Shown: positions 1 through 9,509 of the stretch, piece by piece
Numbering within the stretch: position 1 is the stretch's first letter
How the letters are laid out: each line of letters starts with the position of its first letter
Program-made: the position numbers and the translations under genes
Assembly: GCA_009746045.1 (NCBI GenBank)
Contig: RPFO01000165.1
Span: 432,001 to 496,000 of the forward strand
From: Mesostigma viride
Lineage: Eukaryota; Streptophyta; Mesostigmatophyceae; Mesostigmatales; Mesostigmataceae
DNA length: 64,000 nt
Direction: 5' to 3'
The notes under the pieces: generated by a model
The model's database searches: none
Told to the model about the DNA's origin: nothing
Seen by the model: only the letters and a program-made list of their open reading frames with translations

Positions 1-1
1 C

Positions 2-553
2 TTCCTGGATCGCATGGGGCTGAGTGTGGATGGGAGAAATGCAGCTAGGATGTTTGCTGATCAGACAGATGGGACGTGGCCAGCCTTGCAAAAGGTTATT
101 TTCAATATCCGTCCATCTGACAATGCTGCTTGCAAGGCAATCCAGGTGACTGGTGCCCCTTCAGCCTCCGCTCATCAGGTCCATGGTGACGCCCCTGGGC
201 AGGGTGCTCAGGGAGAAACCAGACCTAGTAGGCGTCAGAGGGCTAACAGGCGCAGGCAGAATGGTAACCAGGGTGGCAAGGGCCAGCAGCAGGGATCCAA
301 AGGCAAGGGTCAGCAGCAGGCTGGTGGTCACCAGGGTGGTCAGCAGAACAAGGGTGGCCAAGGGCAAGGCAAGAGCCAGGGCCAGGGCACCCAGGCCAGT
401 CAGAGCAGCCAGAACCAGGGTGGCCTGAAGAAGGCTGCTGCTGGGAAGGATGACAAATGCTTTGGATGTGGCAGGACGGGTCATTGGCGACGTGACTGCC
501 CAGACCAGGCCAAGTCTGCTGGAGCAGGCTCTGGCCAGGTGGGTAAGCCATGA
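2..553 (+). CDS. Gag C-terminal part with CCHC zinc knuckle (element A)
   Basis: The frame is open from the first bases of the window, so the true start lies upstream. The protein has a long Gln/Gly/Lys/Ser-rich basic stretch, as in the nucleic-acid-binding tail of many Gag proteins, followed by one zinc knuckle of the form C-x2-C-x4-H-x4-C (CFGCGRTGHWRRDC, nt 467-508). It binds element RNA in the virus-like particle by family analogy. It ends in TGA at 551-553 followed by CTTGAATG; element B has the same TGA-CTTGA context at its gag stop. The integrase ORF begins 5 nt later in a different frame. Confidence 0.75.
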   Translation, partial: FLDRMGLSVDGRNAARMFADQTDGTWPALQKVIFNIRPSDNAACKAIQVTGAPSASAHQVHGDAPGQGAQGETRPSRRQRANRRRQNGNQGGKGQQQGSKGKGQQQAGGHQGGQQNKGGQGQGKSQGQGTQASQSSQNQGGLKKAAAGKDDKCFGCGRTGHWRRDCPDQAKSAGAGSGQVGKP

Positions 554-558
554 CTTGA

Positions 559-2064
559 ATGTTGTCCCCTGTAAATAGTCAATCACCCCTAGTGGGACGA
601 ACAGTTGTACATAGTAATGGGGGTGTCCCTCTTGTGCAGCAGCAAGGGGTTGGGAATGATGAGGTGCTTCCACTCAATGATTGCAATAACGCTGCTGCAG
701 CAGTGGAATTCCCTGTGCCTGTGGCAGGTGCAGGGTCTCCAGTTGTTGGGGTTGACTCTGGGAGTCAAGCCGCCAGACTGGAAGGACCTGCAGCTTCTGT
801 GGGAACCGGGGCTGGCTCTGGGAGCCGAGCTACCTTGGAGGAGGTCCCTGGAGCAAGAGAACAGCAGGTGGGTCGTGCTATCCCAAGCACACAGTCTTTG
901 TCACGTTCCTCTCTGTGCAGCCAGGCTGACAGGGGGTTGAGCTATGCTCAGGCTGGAAACACTCTACACCATATCTTTGGCCACTCTAAGCAGGCAGAGA
1001 TGTTTGCTTGGAAGATTGGCAAGGAGCCTTTGCTAGAGGCCTGCAGTGCAGCTGCTCAGAATTGTGTCTGTCAGGAGAATGCTGTTCGCCTCCCACAGTC
1101 CCATGCCAGAGAGCCTGCTAGAGAGCGGGGGGATATCCAGGTGGACATCCAACACATCAGGGGCATGTATCTGTTGGTGGGGGTGGATAGGTTTAGCAGA
1201 TATAGGTTGCTGACCATTCTTCCTGGAATGCAGGAGCATCAGCTGTTGATGGGTCTCCAGTCTTTGTTGCCAGGCTTTGGGGTGTACACCAAGGTGCAAG
1301 CTGACTTGCAGTTTGACTGCTTGATCAAGCTGGCTGACCAGCTTCCTTGTAAGTTGGTAGTGGTCCCTAGGGAATGCCATGGGCAGCAGGGAGCTGTAGA
1401 GAGATCTATACGTGAAGTAAAAACAGTGGTGCTAGCAGCTAGGAGTGTGCCTGTTGTGGCATCAGCTCTAGAGAAAGCAGCTTGGTGTAAGGGGATTGAG
1501 GAGCAGCTTAACCACAGGGTAACCTATTACTATGATGGTGTGGCAGTCTCTCCCCTGGCATTGCAGTTTGGTATGCTATCACAGGACGTGGTGGCAGCCT
1601 GCCTGAAGAAGGCAGACAGGGTGTTTTCCAGATTGAGACGTAAGGACAAGGGTTGGAAAATGCTGAGGCCCCAGGTGGGACTGAGGGTCAGGATGTGGAA
1701 GGAACCGTCATTACCAGGCAAGCGTGGCAAGTGGCAAGATGGGCAGGTAACCCATGTTGAGGAAGCTAACCATTCTTGTCTGGTGGCTTTGGAGAGTAAT
1801 CCCAAGCACGTGTACAGGCTATCCTGGGCTCACGTCAAGGAGAGAAGGCCAACTGCAATCTGGCCTGAAGACGGCCCTGATCCTCCCTTGGAGGGAGATG
1901 AGCAGGATGAGAGCCAGGCAGCAGATGCTAACCCACCATGCTTGGATTTTATGGTCTGTCCTGGATGGATGAGGGGGAGCAGGAGTCTGCTGAGACGTCT
2001 GTCACAAGGCCAGAGTGTCCATGTTACCAAGAAAAGTCCTTATTTTAGGACCAGTTTGAATTAA
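559..2064 (+). CDS. Copia-type integrase (element A), C-terminus overwritten by insertion
   Basis: This inserts the element cDNA into the genome. A Ser/Gly/Ala-rich stretch of about 130 residues precedes an HHCC-like zinc region (HHIFGH, then CVC), comparable to the GAG-pre-integrase motif of copia. The rve core follows, with acidic residues at QVDIQ (nt ~1138-1152), QADLQFD (~1297-1317) and the E of GAVERSI (~1391-1411). A conserved tail with WKEPSLPGKRGKW matches element B, where the same tail runs straight into the protease-like domain. The last residues, from about nt 2036 on, are encoded by the inserted DNA, so the natural junction to the downstream frame is lost. Start uncertain: 559 is the first ATG and directly follows a TGA. 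Confidence 0.8.
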   Translation: MLSPVNSQSPLVGRTVVHSNGGVPLVQQQGVGNDEVLPLNDCNNAAAAVEFPVPVAGAGSPVVGVDSGSQAARLEGPAASVGTGAGSGSRATLEEVPGAREQQVGRAIPSTQSLSRSSLCSQADRGLSYAQAGNTLHHIFGHSKQAEMFAWKIGKEPLLEACSAAAQNCVCQENAVRLPQSHAREPARERGDIQVDIQHIRGMYLLVGVDRFSRYRLLTILPGMQEHQLLMGLQSLLPGFGVYTKVQADLQFDCLIKLADQLPCKLVVVPRECHGQQGAVERSIREVKTVVLAARSVPVVASALEKAAWCKGIEEQLNHRVTYYYDGVAVSPLALQFGMLSQDVVAACLKKADRVFSRLRRKDKGWKMLRPQVGLRVRMWKEPSLPGKRGKWQDGQVTHVEEANHSCLVALESNPKHVYRLSWAHVKERRPTAIWPEDGPDPPLEGDEQDESQAADANPPCLDFMVCPGWMRGSRSLLRRLSQGQSVHVTKKSPYFRTSLN

Positions 2065-3763
2065 AAAATATATGTGCAAACATCAAATTTCGACCCTGGC
2101 ATTTTTACCACTGACAGATAACACACTTTTTGAATTTTGGACAAAAACCTGGGTTCAAATAATTACATTTAGTGCCTGAATGGACCCTGGCCCATGGCAG
2201 GCCTCAAACCGCGAATTTAGTCAAAATGAGAATTTAGGACCAATAGGACCAATTAGTGTCAACGCATGACCATGCTATCCACACGGTCCCTTGAGCATCT
2301 TACAAGCGCTAGGGGACCCTACGAGGCCTTGGGATGGCGGGGCAGCGTATAACAAGGCCATACCCTGCTGTGGCTGCCTCTATATATACGCGTGCTTAAC
2401 GGTGTCACAGATGGTGCAGGTAATGCAATATACGGTTGCATGGTTGCTGAGGTTGCCCGGCTTGAACATGGCCCACCCCTTGCGGTAAACTTTCTCTAAG
2501 CATATGCCAAACCTTCTTTGACATCACGGACATGCTGGCCACCACCCAGCGATGAAAAAACATTGCATTTGCATTGCAACTAACACATGAATGCAGCCAA
2601 ATCAAGTTACAGAACAACGTTGTGCTAACATGCAACGCTTTGTGAGTGAATTCAGGGTGCATGTAACACGTAAACCATACTGTATATACTGTCTGAGAAC
2701 ACCCTGAACGACTGCAGGCCATAGGACCATGGTTTATAACTAACACATGAGTAAAACTGCTCTTACGCATGTGTGTTTTAGCTGCAGCGGACGACGAAGA
2801 TAGAGACGTAAAAAATTGTATGACGTAAACCAACTATGTGTGACAGTTATGTGCACAGAGAGCGTCCCCTCTTTTTAGGCATAGCTGGCTGACTCAAAAC
2901 ACCACGACAGCGTTGCCAGTTACACTCATGATCTAGGGCACCCCGGCACGTACCTGCTACTTACGTCGCCTCATTCCAGATGGTTGCAAAAAAGTCGCTG
3001 AAATCCGCAGCGAGGTCAGCTTTCCGAGAGCTGAGCGCACCAAAGCTGGCCAACCGGTTCGAAAATGATATAAACCACGCTTGTGATGCGTTCTAGGTCC
3101 AAGAAATACCGAAAGTGAAGACTTATAAGGTGCGCTCGCTGCCCAGCCTGAACGTCCCTAAAACATGGTCGACAATGGAAATCGGGCAAGAATATCACAG
3201 CCCAGGCGCTCCCATGTCAAATACTCCGTTTCTAAACTCCAGACTATTATCAAAATCGTCCACAAAAATTTCCTGGCTTGATTCGCACCACCATTGCTAA
3301 TACACTAACATGTTTGTGCCAAAATCGACCCTCCGCGAGCAGGCGATCTGCGACCCAATTGTGATGTGCCGCTGTGCTACAGCGCTACACATAAAAACTT
3401 GCGCAGAAAATTTCACAGCCTAACTAACGACCTTTCGTTTTTGCTACTGGGCGCCCGAAATGATGAACGCACGTGAAAACGCCGGCCACGATTGTCAGGT
3501 CGCCATATCCACCTCAGATCATTCCCGCACCCACTTTTTCGCTCCAAAATCGGTTATATTTTTGGTCGAGGTACCTACTTTCCCGCCATTATACCCGGTA
3601 CCCGGGTACGGAATCCGGGTACCATGTGCCGGTACCACGGGTCGGGTACATCATGCCGGGTACGGTCCACATGGGGTACGGTCCATATAGTGACCCCCCC
3701 CCCCCGGTACCTCGGTTATAGTAAATTGGTCCTTAATTTAGGACTTTGTCCTAAATTAAGGAC
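2036..3763. mobile_element. ~1.7 kb non-coding insertion in element A with inverted hairpin ends
   Basis: Comparison with elements B and C shows that integrase and protease were once contiguous, so this AT-richer block is an insertion. The left end carries GTCCTTATTTTAGGAC (about 2036-2051). The right end is a near-identical 17-bp hairpin, GGTCCTTAATTTAGGAC plus its complement with a TTT loop (about 3727-3763). I see no coding frame of interest inside. A CTAA lies 9 nt past the right hairpin, which recalls Helitron 3' ends, but the A|T insertion context is not met. Possible degenerate 9-bp flank repeats (TACCAAGAA at ~2025, TAACAAGAG at ~3773) are weak. Class undecided. Confidence 0.6.
3590..3712. 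repeat. Cluster of GGTACC/GGGTAC-type short repeats
   Basis: About 120 bp contain repeated permutations of CCGGGTACC and CGGGTACGG in both orientations, giving a patch of overlapping short palindromes inside the insertion in element A. A C-run (CCCCCCCCCC) follows at about 3696. No coding or RNA function is apparent. Confidence 0.6.
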
Positions 3764-3783
3764 CGTGGTATGGCTAACAAGAG

Positions 3784-5916
3784 GTGGCCAGGGCTGCACC
3801 ACAGTCCAGGGGGCTGCTTATGGCGGACATCATTCGAGCTCTGCAGAACAGCAAGCGTGATCCCAAGGTATCTAAGCTCACGGGATGGGGGTCATGTGGG
3901 GCACCAGCACTAGAAGTGGATACCAACTCACAGGTGTCCATTCTAAGGGTAGAGGATGCTGCAGGCTTGCAGTGGTCATCCCCTAGCTGCCTAGCTGTGT
4001 CTGATTTCTCTGGGAATGTGTCCATGAAGATCTTGGGAGAAGTGAGTGTGCCTATCCTGGGGGTGCCCACCACGTTCAGTGTGGTTGAAGGGTATCAGGG
4101 GCCTGCCATTCTAGGTCAGAACTTCTTGTGCTTACCAGGGGTGAGGATATCCTCTGAGGAGCTAGCATTAGAGGGGCAGGGCCGCCTTCCCTTGCAGAGA
4201 TATCGCTACTCCCAGGGTCTTAGTGTGGCTGTAAGGGCTGTGAGGGGTCTAGAGGCAGAGGGTCCTGATTCAAAGGAGCCCATTGCTGGGGACCTGCTGA
4301 TCCTCCCTACTACGTTTGACCCACGTGAGTTGGGTGTGCAGAGGTACCAGATCCCAGGAACGAGTCCTGTACCTTGGCGCAAGCTAGTGGAGATGATGCA
4401 AAGCCCCAAGATGGCTAAGGCATGGACTCTTGGCTTTGTTGCTTCTGGGCATGAGTGGATAGTTGCCAACTGTGCAGAGCCTGTGGATGTCCTCCCTGAG
4501 GATCACCAGCTGCTCAGGTTGATGTTTGTCCTCAAGCTCAAGGAGGTAGATGGCGTGCAGGTGCCACATGTTAGACCAGTTGTGACTGAGTACCATGGCA
4601 CTGGACAGTTAGCAGATGAGGAGCTTTACACACCAGGGATGCTGCATGATACATGGAGGATTTTGTTGTGCATTTACTTGTCTTTTCTGCAGAAGGGGAT
4701 ACCCTATAGCTCTGTGTTGGTAGATTTCAAGAGGGCTTTTCTTAAGGGTGATCAGCAGGAAGCACAGGATACTTGGCGCACAATACCCCCTTTCTTTGTT
4801 AAAGTGCCTGCAGTGTGGAGGGCAGAGCTGAAGACGAGGTATTTGAGGATTCTCAAAGGCGTGGAAGGCCTTAGATCGAGTCCCATCATCTGGAGGAAGA
4901 GCTTGGAGAAGTACCTCAGGTCTGTCTGTGGTCTCTCAGTCTCTCCAGTTGATCCTTGTCTGTTTCAGGGTAGCTATGAGGGGCTGCCAGCGTTTGCCTC
5001 CCTGCATGGTGATGATCTGCATCTCCTGGGCCATCCCACTTGGCAAGAGTTGACTCTGGCCAGGATCCAGAAACGGTTTGAACTGGGTAAGATCCAGTAC
5101 ATGGTTGAGAATGAGCCCATGGTGTTTTGTGGAATGCAGGAGACCTTGGTCCATCAGCAGGGTACATGGTCCATCCAGCTGGAGGGTGGTAAGGATTATC
5201 CTCAGCAGATCATAGATGCCTTGCAGGAGCCCATCACCCAGGCCAGATGTGCAACAATACGAGGTATGTTGGCATGGCTGGCCAGCATTTGTGCTCCTGA
5301 CCTGTTGGTACTGAGTCGGTTGACCGATTCCCAACTGGTTGAGGTGGGTGCTGAGAGAGTGGTAGAGGCTGTTCGCATGTCTCCCCCTCTCATGCTGGGT
5401 CCTTTGGATTTGTACAGGCCTTTTGACATGATGCTCTATGTGGACAGTTCTATGGATAGTAGGAAGGTCACAGAGGTCAGGGGCCGTGCGGCAGCATTAA
5501 TATCCCTGGTGCAGGAACAGTCCTCTCTGGTCTGCTGGTACAGTCGGTTGCAAAACAGGGCAACTCCCAGCAGTGACATTGCTGAGTGCAGGGCAATCTG
5601 TGAAGGGCTTCATACTGCTCTTTACTTGAGGGAGCTATTTTACCAGCTATGTCAAGTGGCTTCCTGTCGGTTGCAGATGCACACACTGGTAAGAACTGAC
5701 AGCATGGGCATGGTGCAGTTTGTGCACAGGCAGCTGGCCAGGAGCAGGGACCTTGATTATTTGTTGCTCAAGGAAATGTCTTGCTTAGCTAACATTGAAC
5801 ATGTGGCTGGCGTGGACAACCCTGCAGATGCTCTCACCAAGCTGGAGGAGAAGGCTGAGCTGCAATACCCTTTGCTTCGTGGGCTCATGGCCTCCAAGGG
5901 GGGAGGGCCAGAGTAG
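3784..5916 (+). CDS. Protease-like / reverse transcriptase / RNase H polyprotein part (element A)
   Basis: This would copy the element RNA into DNA. At residues ~40-120 is a retropepsin-like fold signature: D46-T-N-S-Q-V-S, then VLGxN-type GQNFL, with the catalytic Gly of the DTG triad replaced by Asn. The RT follows: VLVDFKRAFLKG (copia motif A) and ASLHGDDLHLL with D410-D411, in which the usual YxDD reads HGDD. RNase H shows D554 (YVDSS), E601 (IAECRA), D639 (RTDSMG) and D682 (NPADALTK), the last inside the copia hallmark GVDNPADALTKL. The 710-residue frame has no stop. The ATG at 3784 only marks where the frame opens after the insertion; the original frame continued from integrase. Confidence 0.88.
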   Translation: MARAAPQSRGLLMADIIRALQNSKRDPKVSKLTGWGSCGAPALEVDTNSQVSILRVEDAAGLQWSSPSCLAVSDFSGNVSMKILGEVSVPILGVPTTFSVVEGYQGPAILGQNFLCLPGVRISSEELALEGQGRLPLQRYRYSQGLSVAVRAVRGLEAEGPDSKEPIAGDLLILPTTFDPRELGVQRYQIPGTSPVPWRKLVEMMQSPKMAKAWTLGFVASGHEWIVANCAEPVDVLPEDHQLLRLMFVLKLKEVDGVQVPHVRPVVTEYHGTGQLADEELYTPGMLHDTWRILLCIYLSFLQKGIPYSSVLVDFKRAFLKGDQQEAQDTWRTIPPFFVKVPAVWRAELKTRYLRILKGVEGLRSSPIIWRKSLEKYLRSVCGLSVSPVDPCLFQGSYEGLPAFASLHGDDLHLLGHPTWQELTLARIQKRFELGKIQYMVENEPMVFCGMQETLVHQQGTWSIQLEGGKDYPQQIIDALQEPITQARCATIRGMLAWLASICAPDLLVLSRLTDSQLVEVGAERVVEAVRMSPPLMLGPLDLYRPFDMMLYVDSSMDSRKVTEVRGRAAALISLVQEQSSLVCWYSRLQNRATPSSDIAECRAICEGLHTALYLRELFYQLCQVASCRLQMHTLVRTDSMGMVQFVHRQLARSRDLDYLLLKEMSCLANIEHVAGVDNPADALTKLEEKAELQYPLLRGLMASKGGGPE

Positions 5917-6630
5917 ACCAAACAGCCTTGCTCTAGGTGAGAGGCATCCCAGTGGGCTGGGCAGCCACATGGTGGCTGACAGCAGGTCCTTCAGAGTTCA
6001 GACACACTCTGCTGGACAGGGGTCAGGGTGGAGTCACTCCCCTGGCTGAGAATTTCGCCTGGCTCTGTCATGGAGCTGCAGAAGAGTCTTAAGGACTTTG
6101 TAATGGGCCTTGGGTCTTCATGGAATGGACCCTGCAAGGGCAGCCCAAGTGTTGGCTCTAACAGGTTGCTGTACATTTGTATATATTCTCTGTAACCAAC
6201 CTGTTGCATGCTAATAAAATCCCTGGTTGTGTGACCATGTTGGACGTGGTTGCCAGGGGCCTCACTATGGGTTATACTCCTTTATAATAAAACATAATCT
6301 TGTTATTGTCATGTCTTGTTGTTTGTGATGCTCAGTTCCAGGAGCTGATCCAAACCTGGAGAATATGGGGTGGGGTTCGATTCCCCAGCTGACCTCAGCC
6401 TGGCATGTATGAATCCTGAGTTTATCCCTCAGTGAGGACATGGGCTCCCCATGTGTTGGCTAACATTTGTCAGGGCTCTCTCAGTCTTTGGAAGGATTTA
6501 AAAGATAAAGGAGGCTCCGTGGCGGGCGCCATATGAACGGGCGCCTGTGATAACTGGATGACCAGGAACTCACAATAGTACGTTCATGGACTCCTCTATC
6601 CAAACTCCTCTGACTAAGTGAAGACCTAAC
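5917..6630 (+). other. 3' untranslated/LTR region of element A
   Basis: Homologous over its length to 60660-61375 after element C. Shared landmarks are AATAAAACATAATC (poly(A) signal-like, ~6286), a tRNA T-arm-like GGGGTTCGATTCCCC, and a GGGCGCC...GGGCGCC pair (~6525-6547) before GTGATAAC. A segment from AGTTCCAGG (6335) to CCAGGAACT (6570) has inverted ends like the AGTT...AACT LTRs of B and E, but A and C still resemble each other beyond it, so the LTR borders are unresolved. Confidence 0.55.
6372..6386 (+). other. tRNA T-arm/B-box-like hairpin in element A 3' region
   Basis: GGGGTTCGATTCCCC is a 4-bp stem with a TTCGATT loop and contains the Pol III B-box consensus GGTTCGANTCC. The same motif recurs at 57717 (B) and 61145 (C). 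No matching 5' tRNA half is seen upstream, so this is not a tRNA gene. Confidence 0.6.
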
Positions 6631-7356
6631 TTTAATCTACACCAGGTTCCCAAAGAAAGGGTTGGGATGTCATGTGGGTCAGAGGGCAACCTTTGAACCA
6701 ATGAGCAGGCCTAGCTAATATTTGGAGGCACCTCAGGTTCCAAAAGAAAAGGCAGGTCTGGTCTCTGGGAGGGATCAGATGTCTGAAGGCTTGTGGGGAC
6801 AGTGGCTGATAGGTTCTCAGGCTGGTCCAAGCTCCAAAACAAGAAAGGGTTGGAGTTAGCATATTGGGGCACCAATGTGCTAGATGGATGCAGGTTGAGG
6901 AGGCCTTTCCAACGCCGTGTCAACCGCCTAGAACAGACAAGGGACTAGAAAGTTATCAAGTCCCGAAGTACTGCCGACCGGTGGGCGAGGGCGGGGCACA
7001 CTCAGGGCATAGTGGACAGGACACGTGGCAGGCCGTGCCTGCACAGGCTTAGCCTGTACTCTCACGTGACTGGGACACAGTGTACTGAGGGCTCAACGGT
7101 ACTGTGGCTAGTAGAAGCCAGTAACCAGCCAGCAGGTCTGCAAGGATCGATGTAAGTCCTTGCAGGACTGTGGCAGGTCCTGTGCTGTCCTAGACACAGG
7201 ATAGCCAGAGATTCCTGTATGCTGCCTGCAACAAGGATGCAGGGCAGCGATACGAGGCTCTGGCAATGTAGCGTTGCCCAGCGTTTCTCATGACCGAGGA
7301 ACAAGGATGGAACGAGGTTGCATATAGCTCGAGGCTCAACGAGGCAACGAGCGTCT
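6631..7356. other. Intergenic, no recognisable feature
   Basis: Roughly 700 bp between element A and the acidic-protein frame. Only short uninformative ORFs are present. I see no LTR, TIR, tRNA or conserved motif here. Confidence 0.5.
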
Positions 7357-8506
7357 TCACACACGAACCTTGGTCGTCACGACGAGTGGCGAGCCTATCG
7401 AGGGTCGTAGGCCTGGTGTGAGGATAAAGGTTGCTAGCCAGCAGCCTAGGGTCATTCCAGCCGGCAAGGACCAGGAGCTCACAAGCTCTGCTGACGAGTT
7501 GCTGTGCAAATGGGGCAGGTGCTGCACCTTGGCTGGCCGGTTGCAGGGGTGCACGTCGATGGTCACGCCCTCTTCCTCGGCGCCCTTCTCGTCCCATTGA
7601 TCGCCTGTCTTGACGACCCAGTCTCGTGCATTGCTGGCCACTGTCGCCTCGTCCATCTCCGCCTGCAGCTCGGGATCCCCATACTCCGGCATGGTGTCTT
7701 CCTCACTAGACTCGTCATCGCTTGTGTCGGGTGCAGTGATTGCTGGCCAGGCCACCTTCGCTCGCTCCTCATTAGATTTGCGAGGGCGACCACGACGCCT
7801 TTTGCCACTGGAAGGAGGTGCGGTCGGCACGTCCTCCTCCTCCACCTCCTCCACCTCCTCCTCCTCCTCCACGTCCTCCACCTCCTCCTCCACCTCCTCC
7901 TCCTCCTCCACCAACTCCTGCTCCTCCTCCTCCTCCTCCTCCTCCTCCTCCTCCTCCTCCTCCTCCTCCTCCTCCTCCTCCTCCTCCTCCTCCTCCTCCT
8001 CCTCCTCCTCCTCCTCCTCCTCCTCCTCCTCCTCCTCCTCCTCCTCCTCCTCCTCCCCCTCCTCCTGGACATCATCGCCACCTCCATCCTCATCATCGCC
8101 ATGATTCCTCCTCATCACCATCCTCCTTGCCATCCCCACCTGAGCCCGTGCCGTCATCATCATCGCTGGCATTGCCAGTTCCGCATTCATTTTCTATCGC
8201 CTGAATCCGCTGCTGCACCTTGCGCTGCTCCTGCTCATTCTCAGTCTCTAACCACAGCAAGACCTGCCATTCCGTAAGCTTTTCCGTGCTCCTGTCAGCC
8301 GCGAAATAAACCTTCCACAAGTCCACATGCTGTCTACCCCTACCGGGCAGCAGCTTCTTGACGACGCCCGTCATCTTGTCTGTTTTGTACTTCTTCTGTG
8401 TTTTGGCGACATAGCCAGCGCCCCAATACGACGTGGGCACTCGTAAAGTACGTCCTAGCAAACACCTGTCCATAGCATTCACGTCGAACACCGTCTCTGA
8501 CCACAA
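7357..8506 (-). pseudogene. Acidic AT-hook protein, possibly a transposase N-terminus; frame broken
   Basis: Two overlapping minus frames form one coding-like region. The upstream part (8506 to ~8100) reads LLGRTLRVPTSYWGAG and then a Lys-rich and WQVLLWLE segment. This loosely resembles the start of the piggyBac-like frame at 63.7 kb (LLGKVVTV). It then enters a Gly/Asp/Glu tail. The downstream part (8190-7357) continues in another frame with a Glu run of more than 60 residues encoded by (GAG)n, an AT-hook (KRRRGRPRK) and Ser/Asp/Glu-rich sequence. A frame change is needed near 8100-8190, by mutation, slippage in the triplet tract, or splicing. AT-hook plus acidic stretches suggests nuclear DNA binding. 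Function unproven. Confidence 0.4.
7831..8068. repeat. (CTC/GAG)n triplet microsatellite
   Basis: An almost pure CTC repeat runs uninterrupted from 7921 to about 8056, with imperfect units on both sides. On the minus strand it encodes poly-Glu. Long artificial ORFs (poly-Leu, poly-Pro, poly-Arg, poly-Ser) in the other frames are shadows of it. Confidence 0.95.
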
Positions 8507-9240
8507 AATCTGGCGGGAACTGGCCAGATTAGGTTGCCGCCATCGCCGTCGTCTTCACGCGGTACCGTGCAAAACACCCAATTTCAGTGGTGCATTTCTG
8601 TGTACAGCTGTCACAAAAAAATTACAAAAAAAACAGGATTTTTTCTAGAATTCTATGAGATGTTTCTGACCTGTGTTGAAAGTTTCAGACCAAAAATCGC
8701 ATGTTTAATAGGTTTGCCAGTTGTCAGCTAGATCACAACGCGATACATCGTGTTCTAACCCTACAACGCGATGTATCGCGTTGTAAAAAAACACGGGTCA
8801 TGACGCAAGTGTAGACCAAGATTCAGTGTTGCTTCACATAGATTCTGCCAGACTGGCCTACGTGCTGTCAACTTAGAATGGTGGAGGAATCTTATCTTGA
8901 GATCTTGTGACTTGATTGATCCATTCGGGCTAACGTTGGAACATGCACGACGTGCATGTTGATATTAGGACGTTTGGGTCGCCATTGTTGGAACGTTGGT
9001 TGTGATCTTCCGAGTCATGGTATAATAACGTTAAGCTTTATTCATCCATCCTCAAGAGCCTTTGCTCAACGACATTATTCAGTACCCGTGGACTTTCCAT
9101 GATAGGCTAGGCATGAGCTGGTGGCCATGAGTTTGCTCAGTTGGCCAAGAGTTTGCTCACTTGACGGCCAGTATTCCAACTTTGTGTGAAATCAATAGAA
9201 TAATACCACCTACCTCCCCTCAAGTGTTCCCCAAAGCGCG
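8507..9240. other. Non-coding spacer with a 22-bp near-palindrome
   Basis: Contains ACAACGCGAT-GT-ATCGCGTTGT near 8764-8785 and an inverted partial copy about 25 bp upstream. The segment at ~9111-9170 (with two TTTGCTCA..TTG units) is an inverted relative of 19205-19275, indicating a shared dispersed repeat. No gene seen. Confidence 0.5.
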
Positions 9241-9298
<58 letters not shown>

Positions 9299-9304
9299 CC
9301 CCCC
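9241..9304. repeat. Homopolymer tract C55-T-C8
   Basis: Fifty-five consecutive C residues, one T, then eight C. On the other strand this is a G55 run. It produces the poly-Gly shadow ORFs nearby. The length may be imprecise because homopolymers are error-prone in sequencing. Confidence 0.9.
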
Positions 9305-9509
9305 TAGCCAGGTATGGTTTGTAGCCACTTGTGCACGAAGCTTTGACATGTTTAGTTTCCACAGAAAAACGATGCAAATTGTAGTCATGACATGCACCAT
9401 AATAATTATAAATCGTTAAGACGGCAGTTCCACTAAAAATCATGAAAGTTCAATAAGACGGCAGCTCCACCACGTTACTTTTTTGTCGTTACAATACCAA
9501 TGTCACAAT

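Larger units (their letters stand above)
1..6630 (+). mobile_element. Copia-like LTR retrotransposon A, 5'-incomplete and split by an insertion
   Basis: The window opens inside this element. In order it shows the Gag C-terminus with a zinc knuckle, an integrase, a foreign ~1.7 kb insertion, then a protease-like domain, reverse transcriptase and RNase H, and finally an untranslated region shared with element C. RT and RNase H are of the Ty1/copia type. The protease-like domain lies after the integrase, unlike the usual copia order. No 5' LTR is visible because the window starts downstream of it. The 3' border near 6630 is approximate. Confidence 0.85.

Noticed and set aside
2025-3782. 9-bp target duplication around the insertion in element A
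   Set aside because: Only 7 of 9 bases match and the repeats do not abut the palindromic ends.
6335-6570. Definite LTR of family A (AGTTCCAGG...CCAGGAACT)
   Set aside because: Elements A and C stay similar beyond the proposed right end, so the border cannot be fixed, and no partner LTR lies in the window.
7504-8277. Long plus-strand ORFs of poly-Leu, poly-Pro and poly-Ser
   Set aside because: All are frame shadows of the CTC microsatellite. Only the minus frame has non-repetitive sequence resembling a protein.
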